From the NCBI GenBank assembly GCA_035502515.1, contig DATJUH010000175.1, positions 1-41,669 of the forward strand: 41,669 nucleotides of DNA, read 5' to 3'. The DNA comes from Fen-671 sp035502515. Lineage in GTDB: Bacteria; Actinomycetota; Acidimicrobiia; Acidimicrobiales; Palsa-688. Shown here piece after piece: positions 16,900 to 24,828 of the stretch; within the stretch, counting starts at the first letter, position 1; each line of letters starts with the position of its first letter. Made by a program: the position numbers and the translations under genes. The notes beneath the pieces were generated by a model, which saw only the letters and a program-made list of their open reading frames with translations, ran no database searches and had not been told where the DNA came from.

Positions 16900-18413
16900 A
16901 AGTCCTGCTCATGCACCCGACCGACGATTTCAACCTGGACCGCGAACTCTGGCCGGAAAGCGAAGACCTGGTTCAGGATCTAGGCTTGGGCCGGCTGTTC
17001 GAAGCCATGGCCGGTGGCGACAAGCTGCTGTCGGCAGTGGCCAAGACGGCGGTATTAACCCCCTTGGTGCACCCGGAAGAAATCGTCTGGCGTCAGCAGG
17101 CCTTGGCTGACTGTACGTCGCACCCGGAATTTGCCAGGCAGCTGTTCGACCTCGCCACCGAAGCCCTCGAGAGCCACCGGAGGCAGACGTTTTGGGGTCT
17201 TAACCAGTTACCGGAAAGTATTAGGTACACCTCCATTCAGGCCCTCGAGACGCTTCTCGGGTTCTTGGCCCGTTTGCGTCACTTGGCCGAAGGGCCTGGC
17301 CAGGCAATGGCATCCCCGGCGTTCGTCCGGTTGCGCGCAATGTTGATAAGCGAGCTCGACGACTCGTACCTTAAGCTAGTCGAAACGACGTTGCGAGAAC
17401 TGGATCTGCCTCGCGGACTGGTTATGAGCGCCCAAGTGGGCCGGGCCAACCGGGGCACCGATTACCGGCTGCATAAGGCGCCCGGGCGCGGCCTGCGGGA
17501 GCGCTTCGCCAATCGAGGCCAGCCCAGCTTTAGTTTTACCGTACCAGACCGCGACGAGGCTGGGTTGCAGGCACTGGGCGAGCTGCAGGCCAGAGGCGTA
17601 AATATCGCCGCCAATGCGCTGGCGCAGTCCGTCGAACATATCCTCGGTTTTTTTACTTCGCTCCGCACTGAAGTGGCCTTTTATATCGGCTGCCTGAACT
17701 TGCAAAGGGTATTGCTAGCGAAGGGAGAACCGATCTGTACCCCGGTCCCGCTCCCCTCTGCCTACCCAGCGCTGCAGGCCGAGCGGCTGTACGACCCGGG
17801 CCTCAGCCTCACCCTGGAAGGTAACACGGTGGGCAACGACATTGAGGCGGACGGGAAAACCTTGACCGTGGTGACCGGTGCCAACCGGGGCGGGAAGTCC
17901 ACCTTCCTCCGAAGTGTCGGACTAGCCCAGCTCATGATGCAATGCGGGCTTTTCGTAGCGGCCCGATCGTTCAGAGCCAGCATCTGCCCCCGCATCTTCA
18001 CTCATTTCAAGCGTAATGAAGACCCTTCCATGACCGGGGGGAAGCTGGACGAAGAGCTGGCCCGCATGAGCATCACCGTCTCACACATCTCTCCGAAGTG
18101 CCTGCTGCTCTGCAACGAGCCATTCGGCTCGACAAACGAGAAAGAGGGGTCGGACCTGGGCCGCCAAGTTTTCATTCCCCTGGCAGCCGCAGGTGTAAAG
18201 GTCTTCGTGGTCACGCACCTGTTCGACCTGGCCGAAAGCCTGTACGAGAAGGAGCTCGACACTGCCTTGTTCTTGCGGGCACCACGGCAGGCGGGCGGCC
18301 AGCCGTTCCAGCTCGTCGTGGGGCCACCCGAGGCCACCGCATACGGCGAGGACGTCTACACCCGGATATTCGGGAAGCCCCCACTCCCCGAGCTGAGCGG
18401 GCGAAGAGCGTAA
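16896..18413 (+). CDS. MutS-like ATPase, B-type subunit (pair 1)
   Basis: 505 residues. B-type features are a start MKVLLMHPTDDFNLD, a core/lever domain, Walker A TGANRGGKST (327-336), Walker B end LLLCNEPFGSTN (N407-E408) and the histidine kept in VVTHLFDLAE (H441). The C-terminal TAYGEDVYTRIFG motif is shared by all four B subunits in the window as T(S/A)(F/Y)xxDxYxRI. It lacks DNA mismatch-binding and nuclease domains. It is the last gene of the aptamer C operon. Cellular substrate is unknown. Confidence 0.9.
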   Translation: MKVLLMHPTDDFNLDRELWPESEDLVQDLGLGRLFEAMAGGDKLLSAVAKTAVLTPLVHPEEIVWRQQALADCTSHPEFARQLFDLATEALESHRRQTFWGLNQLPESIRYTSIQALETLLGFLARLRHLAEGPGQAMASPAFVRLRAMLISELDDSYLKLVETTLRELDLPRGLVMSAQVGRANRGTDYRLHKAPGRGLRERFANRGQPSFSFTVPDRDEAGLQALGELQARGVNIAANALAQSVEHILGFFTSLRTEVAFYIGCLNLQRVLLAKGEPICTPVPLPSAYPALQAERLYDPGLSLTLEGNTVGNDIEADGKTLTVVTGANRGGKSTFLRSVGLAQLMMQCGLFVAARSFRASICPRIFTHFKRNEDPSMTGGKLDEELARMSITVSHISPKCLLLCNEPFGSTNEKEGSDLGRQVFIPLAAAGVKVFVVTHLFDLAESLYEKELDTALFLRAPRQAGGQPFQLVVGPPEATAYGEDVYTRIFGKPPLPELSGRRA

Positions 18414-18602
18414 GACGACGCGTGAGGTCCTCCCACAGACGCCGTCGCATCCACTTTTCGAAGCGTTTATCTGTCTTCACGGCTCATCAACCTGCACAGG
18501 AACGGGCAGCAGCCGCCAGCACGGAGAGGCCTTCATCGATGTACAGGCACAGAGGTATTTGCCCGGTATTCGAGCGCCTCCGGCCATAGCCGGCTCCGCC
18601 CC

Positions 18603-18647
18603 AGTTGGTCCCGTCATGGAACTAAACCTGGACCTGCAGGACCAACT
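18603..18647. repeat. Inverted repeat at the end of the PP2C-like gene
   Basis: AGTTGGTCC (18603-18611) and GGACCAACT (18639-18647) are perfect inverted repeats around the 3' end of the minus-strand gene, in the convergent gap with MutS-like B1. There is no T-run, so it would be an atypical terminator. The rest of 18414-18602 shows only a small CCGGC/GCCGG hairpin near 18580 and no gene. Confidence 0.35.
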
Positions 18648-19276
18648 TCACTGAAGTCCACCACAACCACCGAAGCGTCCTCGTCCGCGAGTGCCCTCCC
18701 GCAAAGGAGCGTGCACGCAGCCGCGGGCGCCAAGCCTCCCGTCAGCACCAATTCGCGTTCGGTGACTCCTCGCCAGAGCCCATCAGTGCACAGGATGAGC
18801 CGGTCGCGGTGGTGGAGAAGGTACCGGCGGACGTGAGGCGTGGCTTCGGGTGGACGATGACCCAGGCGCGGCACCCCGTCGTCGGATCGGTAGGAATTGG
18901 GTGCTCTGTCGTCCGGCGTGAGGCGGTACATCCGATGACCGCGCAGAAGGTAGGCGCGGGAATCCCCCACGTGCCCAATGGCGACGCGCGAACCGAGCAG
19001 CACCCCGGCCGTGATCGTCGAGCGGAGCGCCCCCGCACCGTCATCTCGTTGCCAGAGAGCGAAATTCACGGCGTTCAGCGCTTGCGCCAGGTTGCGAGCC
19101 GTCGGGTAAGGGCCGAGAAGCCGCTGTAACTGGGCGAGAGCCTGACCCCCTGCCCCAGCACCCAGGTCGGCCCCATCGGCGACGGCGAAAAGGCGTTGAG
19201 TTACTAGAGTGCTGTCATCGCGTGCTTGCCCGGGACGGGGCCGCGACAATGCCGCAGCAAAAGCCTCAAGAGCCAC
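18614..19276 (-). CDS. PP2C-family protein phosphatase-like protein
   Basis: 220 residues from a GTG start. PP2C landmarks: LFAVADGADLGAGAGG (metal-binding aspartate D34), AIGHVGDSRAYLLRG, LILCTDGLWRGVT and DEDASVVVVDF. The usual N-terminal NED is RDD, and the DGMGG loop is altered to DGADLGAG, so the protein is a divergent member; activity is plausible but not assured. It dephosphorylates Ser/Thr proteins in active relatives. It follows the 53-residue membrane protein by 18 bases and seems to be the last gene of a small operon without an aptamer. Confidence 0.8.
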   Translation of the reverse strand: MALEAFAAALSRPRPGQARDDSTLVTQRLFAVADGADLGAGAGGQALAQLQRLLGPYPTARNLAQALNAVNFALWQRDDGAGALRSTITAGVLLGSRVAIGHVGDSRAYLLRGHRMYRLTPDDRAPNSYRSDDGVPRLGHRPPEATPHVRRYLLHHRDRLILCTDGLWRGVTERELVLTGGLAPAAACTLLCGRALADEDASVVVVDFSEVGPAGPGLVP

Positions 19277-19294
19277 TCGGCCGCGCCCTGCCCG

Positions 19295-19456
19295 TCACCT
19301 CGGTCCCTCGCGACGTAAACGCCGCGCCGCAGGTACGGTGCCGAGGCCCCAGATCACCAGCAGCACGCCAACAACGCGAACAACGCCACCGCCAACAGAG
19401 ATCATGAGGATGCCTGCACACGCAAAGCACGCGCCGGCGACAAGCATGGCTCTCAC
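19295..19456 (-). CDS. Small two-helix membrane protein
   Basis: 53 residues starting at GTG, in a GTGA overlap with the gene before it and with GGGAGG five bases upstream; this pattern favours a real gene. Two hydrophobic helices are visible: AMLVAGACFACAGILMISV and VVRVVGVLLVIWGLGTV, followed by a basic tail (ARRLRREGPR). Function unknown; it may anchor or regulate the phosphatase. Confidence 0.55.
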   Translation of the reverse strand: MRAMLVAGACFACAGILMISVGGGVVRVVGVLLVIWGLGTVPAARRLRREGPR

Positions 19457-19761
19457 AGCACCTCCCGCTGACCGACCCAACTCACCCTTGTGTCGAGAAC
19501 GTCCAGAAGCCGGCTGCACGGCCAGGAGGAGCGCCGTCGCTCGGTGGCGTCAAAGTCCTCATAGACGGTCAGCTCTTTGTCGTTGCTCTCTCTCCAGCGA
19601 GGACAGGAAACGTACAGGGGGCATTCGCTCCTGTGCAGCTTGCCTCGCGGCGCACATGCTGGCCGTCCACCGGACCTGAAGCGCAATAGTGCTCTCCACA
19701 GTGTGAGCACCTCCTCAGGAGACACCGCCTCGCCGGCACTCTCACCATCAAGTGCAGTCAT
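19453..19761 (-). CDS. Hypothetical 102-residue protein with a Cys/His-rich segment
   Basis: It starts at ATG with AGGAAA upstream and ends in a GTGA overlap with the small membrane protein. A central segment CAPRGKLHRSECPLYVSC has spacing that could bind a metal, though I do not recognise the family. The N-terminal part has a short helix (PEEVLTLWRALLRF). Coupling to the neighbours is the main support. Confidence 0.45.
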   Translation of the reverse strand: MTALDGESAGEAVSPEEVLTLWRALLRFRSGGRPACAPRGKLHRSECPLYVSCPRWRESNDKELTVYEDFDATERRRSSWPCSRLLDVLDTRVSWVGQREVL

Positions 19762-20093
19762 GGTCGGTTTCCTGGACGGGGCTGTCCCGGTTCGACCTCG
19801 ACGTGGCCAGAGCGGGCGTGAAAGGATGCCGCAGATGTGTACGTACCTCGAAACCCTGAACACTCCATATGAACCGCATGGTTGCCGCGCGCCAAGCTTG
19901 GTGGATGATCAGGTATGCCTAACGGGGCGTGCGATGGCAGATCGGACCCATCATCCGTCGGGCACGCTCCGTTTGAGAGAAGAGGGCGCCGCGCCGGGTG
20001 GGGCTGGGCGGCCGACTTGGCCAGGTTCCGTCGCCCGAGAGGTGGGCCAATCCGGTCGAGCCTGTCCCGAGGGATGTCGCCGATGTAAGACAC
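19758..20093 (-). CDS. Doubtful 111-residue open frame
   Basis: A GTG with AGAAGG six bases upstream opens a frame that ends in an ATGA overlap with the 102-residue gene. The first 20 residues (MSYIGDIPRDRLDRIGPPLG) look protein-like, but the rest is rich in Pro, Gly and His and resembles no family I know. The remaining stretch 20094-20365 shows no convincing gene, only a short tandem repeat near 20277 and a cysteine-rich overlapping frame starting near 20245. Confidence 0.2.
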   Translation of the reverse strand: MSYIGDIPRDRLDRIGPPLGRRNLAKSAAQPHPARRPLLSNGACPTDDGSDLPSHAPLGIPDHPPSLARGNHAVHMECSGFRGTYTSAASFHARSGHVEVEPGQPRPGNRP

Positions 20094-20276
20094 GTCGATC
20101 CTTCTGTTGTCTCATTGCTACAACAGGAACCGTCAGCCTTTACGGGCGGTTCGACCGGCTTGTCACCGGTCCGGCAGGATCCATCGCCGGCAGCACCACA
20201 GCTGTCTGTTAGATAATAGCGGGGGATTACGGGGTAACGGCGCATTCTCCGCCGGTTGCGCCCGCGAACAAGGTGG

Positions 20277-20316
20277 CCGGGCAAGACCGGCGCCGGGCAA
20301 GACCGCGCCGGGCGAG
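20277..20316. repeat. Short tandem repeat, unit 15-16 bp
   Basis: The unit CCGGGCAAGACCGGCG is followed by CCGGGCAAGACCGCG and a partial CCGGGCGAG. It lies in a stretch without a clear gene. Confidence 0.5.
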
Positions 20317-20365
20317 TCACCGACCGCTGTCTTGGTCCTGGGCCATGCCTGGCTAACGTCTAGGA

Positions 20366-20977
20366 GTGCAGGCTGGCCTGGGAAAGGGAGGAGAACCCGG
20401 GCCGACGAACGAGGGACCGCGGTGCCAACCGTCCAGCGGCGCTATCGCCGGCAGGGTGTGCGACGGTGCTGTCGCCGTGCGCTACGGCTCGTCGGTGTGT
20501 TGGGCGTATCATTTTTCAGTGGACCGTTGGACTGTTTGTGATGCCGGCCACGTGCATTGGGGAGCCCTTGGGGGCGCGGGGCTCTTGCTTCGGTACGCGG
20601 CCCCGTGTGGTGGAGAAGAGCGGTTCTTCTTGGAGCAACGCTCGAGATCTGTGGACGAAGGCGGGACCTGGGGCATACCTGGAGGCGCAATCCGGGCCGG
20701 TGAAACAGCCGAGGCGGCGGCGCGACGCGAGATGGAGGAAGAGGTAGGGACCGTCCCTTCCTATCGAAAGACCGGTGTTGTGGTCCAGGACTGCGCCGGT
20801 GGCTGGCGGTTCCATATCATTTGCGGAGACGTAGACGAGATGTTCCTTGGTTACAGCGTCCATGAGACTGATGCAACAGGGTGGTTCACTCCGTCGGAGA
20901 CGAAGCTCTTGCCAATGCACTCCGGGCTCCGCAACCTTTTTCGGGATATCGACGTGGGCGGCAGTGCACGGAATTGA
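20366..20977 (+). CDS. NUDIX hydrolase
   Basis: Up to 203 residues from a GTG start; the N-terminal 50 residues look weak and the true start may be later. The NUDIX box is clear near residues 105-130: GGAIRAGETAEAAARREMEE followed by EVG, matching GX5EX7REUXEEXG. The preceding segment HWGALGGAGLLLR and the GTWGIPGG strand are typical of the fold. It hydrolyses a nucleoside diphosphate linked to another group; the substrate cannot be read from sequence. It stands alone, between the PP2C operon and the MFS gene. Confidence 0.8.
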   Translation: MQAGLGKGGEPGPTNEGPRCQPSSGAIAGRVCDGAVAVRYGSSVCWAYHFSVDRWTVCDAGHVHWGALGGAGLLLRYAAPCGGEERFFLEQRSRSVDEGGTWGIPGGAIRAGETAEAAARREMEEEVGTVPSYRKTGVVVQDCAGGWRFHIICGDVDEMFLGYSVHETDATGWFTPSETKLLPMHSGLRNLFRDIDVGGSARN

Positions 20978-21058
20978 GCGTGCACCTACATGGAGCGTCA
21001 AACCGAACATGAACTCCGAAACGGCTTCTGGTAGGCCAGGACCATCGGTTTTGGGGAT

Positions 21059-22303
21059 TCATGTTGTTGTGGCCTGTGGGCTCGGAGACGGCGGCCGGGT
21101 GCGGGCCCGGACGACAAGGATAAAGGGTATGGCGGCCAGCTCGGCTACTACTGAAAAGATCACGAGCGCCGCGAACGAAACGTCGTAGAGCGCACCGATC
21201 GCCACGCTACCCAGGAACCAAGCGATTCCGTACACGCCCGTGAACAGGCCGTAGGCGGAGGACCGGCGGTCCGGTGAGACCATCGGCGCGACGGCAGCCG
21301 ACATGATGGACTCCTGCACCCCCATACCGAGGCCCCAGATGGCGACGCCTACCATGGCGACCCAGAACCCTCCCAGAAAAGCAAGAGGCGCGTAAGCAGC
21401 ACTTACAATGGTGAGCGGCACCAGCACGGCGATACCTGACCGGTCGAAGATACGGCCGAACGCCAGCGAACCGAGCCCGCTGACCGCCATCGCGATAGCG
21501 TAAAATACTGGCACGAGGGCGCTTTTCACGGTGGAGGACGCCTGCAGGTGGTAGGCGATCAAGGGGTAGTCGGCGAACCCGGCGCCCGCTAGCGCAGCCC
21601 CTCCAAGGTAGATCCAAAAGACACGGGGCAGCCCCTCAGTCGTCACCTGGGTGGTAGCCGGCTCGAGGTCCTGGGGCCGCGGGTAAATGAGCCTGGCCAC
21701 CCCCAGAAGGGCCAGCATTATCACGGCGGGGACGGCCAGGGAGGCAAAAGCAAGCTTGTAGTCATTGTGCTTGAGGGCGAGGATCAATGCGAGAGCCAGC
21801 GGACCGATGAGGGCGCCGAGTTGGTCGAGTGCCTCGTGGACTCCGAAGCCCCAGCCATAGCCCATTTGTTTGGCTGCGTGTGAGAGCATGGCGTCACGAG
21901 GCGGGTTCCTGGTCGCTTTCCCGACCCTCTCGAGGATGACCAGTAGCGCGGCGATCTGCCAGCTCCAGGCCAGGGCCAGCAACGGGACCACTGTCATTTG
22001 GAGCACATAGCCACCTATGGCGATTGGCCAGTAGAGGCCGGTGCTATCAGCTTTCCGCCCGGAGACAAGCCGAAGAGCGTAGCCCAGGAACTCGCCGAAT
22101 CCGGTCACCACGCTGATAACGAAGGCGCTGGCCCCGAGAAACCCGAGGTATGGGCCTACGATGCTGCGCGACCCCTCGTACGTGAGGTCGGCGAACAGGC
22201 TCATGACGCCGACCATCAGCACGAACTTGAGAGCGGTCTTCTTTGTGGCGCTCTCGACTTGCGGCCCTTCCCTGCTCCCTGCCACCTCTCCAGTACCGTC
22301 CAT
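21059..22303 (-). CDS. MFS transporter
   Basis: A 414-residue protein with about 12 membrane helices. The N-terminal half has FADLTYEGSRSIVGPYLGFL and the loop GYALRLVSGRKADSTGLYWP, the MFS motif A region between helices 2 and 3. A cytoplasmic LERVGKATRNPPRDAMLSHA lies between helices 4 and 5. This is a recognisable bacterial MFS subfamily with unknown substrate. No fluoride aptamer precedes it. It ends 81 bases from the convergent NUDIX gene and starts 63 bases after the end of the GTPase 2 gene. Confidence 0.85.
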   Translation of the reverse strand: MDGTGEVAGSREGPQVESATKKTALKFVLMVGVMSLFADLTYEGSRSIVGPYLGFLGASAFVISVVTGFGEFLGYALRLVSGRKADSTGLYWPIAIGGYVLQMTVVPLLALAWSWQIAALLVILERVGKATRNPPRDAMLSHAAKQMGYGWGFGVHEALDQLGALIGPLALALILALKHNDYKLAFASLAVPAVIMLALLGVARLIYPRPQDLEPATTQVTTEGLPRVFWIYLGGAALAGAGFADYPLIAYHLQASSTVKSALVPVFYAIAMAVSGLGSLAFGRIFDRSGIAVLVPLTIVSAAYAPLAFLGGFWVAMVGVAIWGLGMGVQESIMSAAVAPMVSPDRRSSAYGLFTGVYGIAWFLGSVAIGALYDVSFAALVIFSVVAELAAIPFILVVRARTRPPSPSPQATTT

Positions 22304-22366
22304 ATCTAGGTGGCACCCATGCCTAACAGTGTGATGGTGGTGTTGGTACCAACGACGCTATTGGAG

Positions 22367-24616
22367 TCAATTGGGACCGCCGTCGGGTATTACGCCTGCC
22401 AGAAGGGGATGCCCCGCGAGACGCAGGAGGACGTCCCGGTAGGCCCTCTCCTCTTCCTGGTCGATAAACCTTCTGCGCAAGGACAAACGCTTCAGCGAAT
22501 AAGTGCGCATGTCCTCCGAGCGTCGCTTGAGGCGTCCGGCCGTAGCCGACACCAACTGGCGCGCTAGAGTGCCGTCAAGGCCCCGAGAAATGGCCTCGGC
22601 GGCGTGGCGCAAGCAAAGCGCCGGGATCTCTTGTGGGGAGCCGGAGCTTTCGAGGCTGGCACAGAGGTGCGTGAGCACGTCCCGTCGGACCGAGAGCAGC
22701 CGGGCGCAGGCGGCGCAATCGGCTTGAGATAGCTTCGAGAGCGCGTCCTGCAACTCCGCCGGGCTGCCGGTACCGGCTGCCACCTCGAACAGAGCCTCGG
22801 CCGTTGCCTCAGCCAGGGGGGCGTAGGCTTGCGATATACCTACGGGAGAGCCGATGTGCTCGTAATACCAGGTGTGGACAGCGCAGAAACCCTTTGCCGT
22901 CGCAAGAGACAGTCGCGCTCCGACCCGGGTGGCCAGGTCGAACTGGTAATGGGACATGAACTCGAACAGCGCCCGCACCAGCTGCTCACAAACTACGCAA
23001 CCTGACCCTCGCCTGACCGCCTGCTGGCTGGCGGGGCGGGACCGTGGACGGGGGACCTCGCTCGCTCTGACCGTCGACCATGACTCGAGGCGCGACGTGG
23101 ACGCGGCAATGGCGCTGGTGAGCGCCGAGAGCTCGGCCTCCAACGTATCGTCGGCCGGTATGGCCAGGCGCCTCCGAACGCGGTCTCCGGCGCCGCGAAG
23201 CTCGGCTTCGGACCACGTACCGATGTCTGCCAGCCAGCGGTCGACTGAGCGTCGGGCTGCACCGGCAAGCTGTTGGGTGTACCCCTCGGCCGCGGCTTGC
23301 ATTACCCCACGAAGCAATGCGGCCGAGGGCTTTCGTAACCCGACCAGGGCCCTGGTCCTCGGCGTTGGGACCGTCCACTCCACCCGTACTGGCATGATGC
23401 GGGGAAGGCGGTCCTTCATGCCGTCGCTGTCAGGCGCAACAGTGGTGCCGAACCGGCGACCCGTCTCGGACATCAGCTTCCCCGGTATTCGGGAAAGGTC
23501 GGAGAGCAATGCTTCGCTTGCTCTTTCGAGGCCGCCGAACCACGCGCCAACTGTCTTGTCCGCCCACTCCCTGACCGCTTCCCCGGTCCGCGAAGCGAGG
23601 GCTTCGAACTGTGCGGCAACGTCGCCCTCGTGGCCCTTTTGCCCCGGGAGGTTGATCTCGGAGCCGAAAACCCTTAGTAGCTCCTCCGCCGAGCGCGGCG
23701 CCACCTCCTTTGAAAACTCCTTTGCTCGCTCGAGAACGGTCCGCTCGAGCGCTGAGACCAGGTGACAGCGTTCCGCGTCGAGCTGCTGCATCAACGGGTC
23801 AAAGAACTCGTCGAGAAGCACGCCAGGCGTGCCATCACTCCCGAGGGCAGCTGCGGCTCGAGCTTCGCTCGACAACGACGCGACTACCTTGTTGGCCCGC
23901 TCGCCGACACGGAGCAATAAATCCCTGGCCTTCTCGGTCGTGAGGTAATCGGTCAGCTCCGACTCGAGCACCTCGAGGCCACTATCCAGCACGCCTTGCA
24001 GATCGCCGTACAGTTTGGCTGCAAGGCCGTCGCGAGCCGACAGCGCGAAGACGTCAGGCTCTTCGATGCCGACCTCTTTGAGCCTGGCAAAGACGAAGGC
24101 CTGGATTTCGGAGGCCTCCGCATCGCTAACCAGGTCGCGCTTGTTGAGTACGACGAAAATCCGCTTCACCTCGTCGCGTACCGAGCGCAGGAAGGCTAGT
24201 TCAGCCTCGCTCAAGGGCGAGTCGAAACTGGTGACGAAGATCACGGCGTCGGATTGTGGAAGGAACCCCTGCGTCGCCTTCGTATTGGCGACGATCGCCG
24301 AACCTACTCCCGGTGTATCGACAAAGGAAAACCCGAGCCGCAGCAATTCCGCTGGCAGCTCGATCAACGCAGACGTAACGCCCAGCTCCTCCCGCTCTCG
24401 GCTGGCCTGGGCTACGTAGCGGACGAGTTCGCTGAGAGGCGTCTCTATAGGCGGCAACGCGTCGCCCCGCCAGACGGCCGCCCTCGGGCGGCTGCCGTAC
24501 ACAACGGTCGTTATCACCGAGGTCATTGGGAGCGCTCCCGTCGGCAGGTAGTCCTTCCCGAGGATGGCGTTCATGAGCGTGCTCTTCCCCCGGCTGAACT
24601 GGCCCACCACGGCCAA
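22367..24616 (-). CDS. Dynamin-like GTPase 2 with C-terminal Cys/His module
   Basis: At least 749 residues from a TTG. G1 is GQFSRGKST (5-13), followed by PMTSVITTV, G3 DTPGVGS and G4 LNKRD. A long helical middle region follows. The last 230 residues carry CVVCEQL, GFCAVHTW, CAACARL and LCLRHA, two CxxC/CxxH-like pairs that look metal-binding. The TTG start would cut into the first beta strand. In-frame sequence upstream (RLAEDRFQL) clearly belongs to the protein but has no start codon before a TGA, so a frameshift from the 24634-24828 frame is likely. It is the last gene of the aptamer D operon. Confidence 0.8.
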   Translation of the reverse strand: MAVVGQFSRGKSTLMNAILGKDYLPTGALPMTSVITTVVYGSRPRAAVWRGDALPPIETPLSELVRYVAQASREREELGVTSALIELPAELLRLGFSFVDTPGVGSAIVANTKATQGFLPQSDAVIFVTSFDSPLSEAELAFLRSVRDEVKRIFVVLNKRDLVSDAEASEIQAFVFARLKEVGIEEPDVFALSARDGLAAKLYGDLQGVLDSGLEVLESELTDYLTTEKARDLLLRVGERANKVVASLSSEARAAAALGSDGTPGVLLDEFFDPLMQQLDAERCHLVSALERTVLERAKEFSKEVAPRSAEELLRVFGSEINLPGQKGHEGDVAAQFEALASRTGEAVREWADKTVGAWFGGLERASEALLSDLSRIPGKLMSETGRRFGTTVAPDSDGMKDRLPRIMPVRVEWTVPTPRTRALVGLRKPSAALLRGVMQAAAEGYTQQLAGAARRSVDRWLADIGTWSEAELRGAGDRVRRRLAIPADDTLEAELSALTSAIAASTSRLESWSTVRASEVPRPRSRPASQQAVRRGSGCVVCEQLVRALFEFMSHYQFDLATRVGARLSLATAKGFCAVHTWYYEHIGSPVGISQAYAPLAEATAEALFEVAAGTGSPAELQDALSKLSQADCAACARLLSVRRDVLTHLCASLESSGSPQEIPALCLRHAAEAISRGLDGTLARQLVSATAGRLKRRSEDMRTYSLKRLSLRRRFIDQEEERAYRDVLLRLAGHPLLAGVIPDGGPN

Positions 24617-24633
24617 TTGGAACCGGTCTTCTG

Positions 24634-24828
24634 CTAGCCGCGCCGAAATCCCACGGATCTGTTCGCTGCGCTCACCATACGGCGTGCCTCCGCTATGTGC
24701 AGCAAGCTGAGCAGGACATCAGCCAGTTGCAGCTTCTCATGACGGTACGCTTCAAGAGAGGCTTCGCCGGGCGGGGCCACCGCGGTGTGCGCCTGACAAC
24801 CCGTACTTTCAGGCGTTCTCGCGGCCAT
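24634..24828 (-). pseudogene. Out-of-frame N-terminal segment of dynamin-like GTPase 2
   Basis: ATG at 24828 overlaps the end of MutS-like B2 by 20 bases and has GGGAG upstream. The frame encodes a helical stretch, KLQLADVLLSLLHIAEARRM, like the N-terminal helix of GTPase 1, then runs into unrelated residues and stops. The continuation (SEQIRGISARLAEDRFQL) is in the next frame. A one-base change near 24665-24690 would join them. No slippery heptamer is visible, so it is either a real frameshift or an assembly error. Confidence 0.5.

Noticed and set aside
18211..18480. Minus-strand 89-residue frame beginning MKTDKRFEKWMRRRL.
   Set aside because: Most of it is antisense to MutS-like B1 and no ribosome site or homologue is apparent.
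19919..20320. Minus-strand cysteine-rich frame (starting near 20245, MRRYPVIPRYYLTDSC) as a possible peptide precursor.
   Set aside because: No recognised precursor motif, no modification enzymes nearby, and another frame with a better ribosome site overlaps it.
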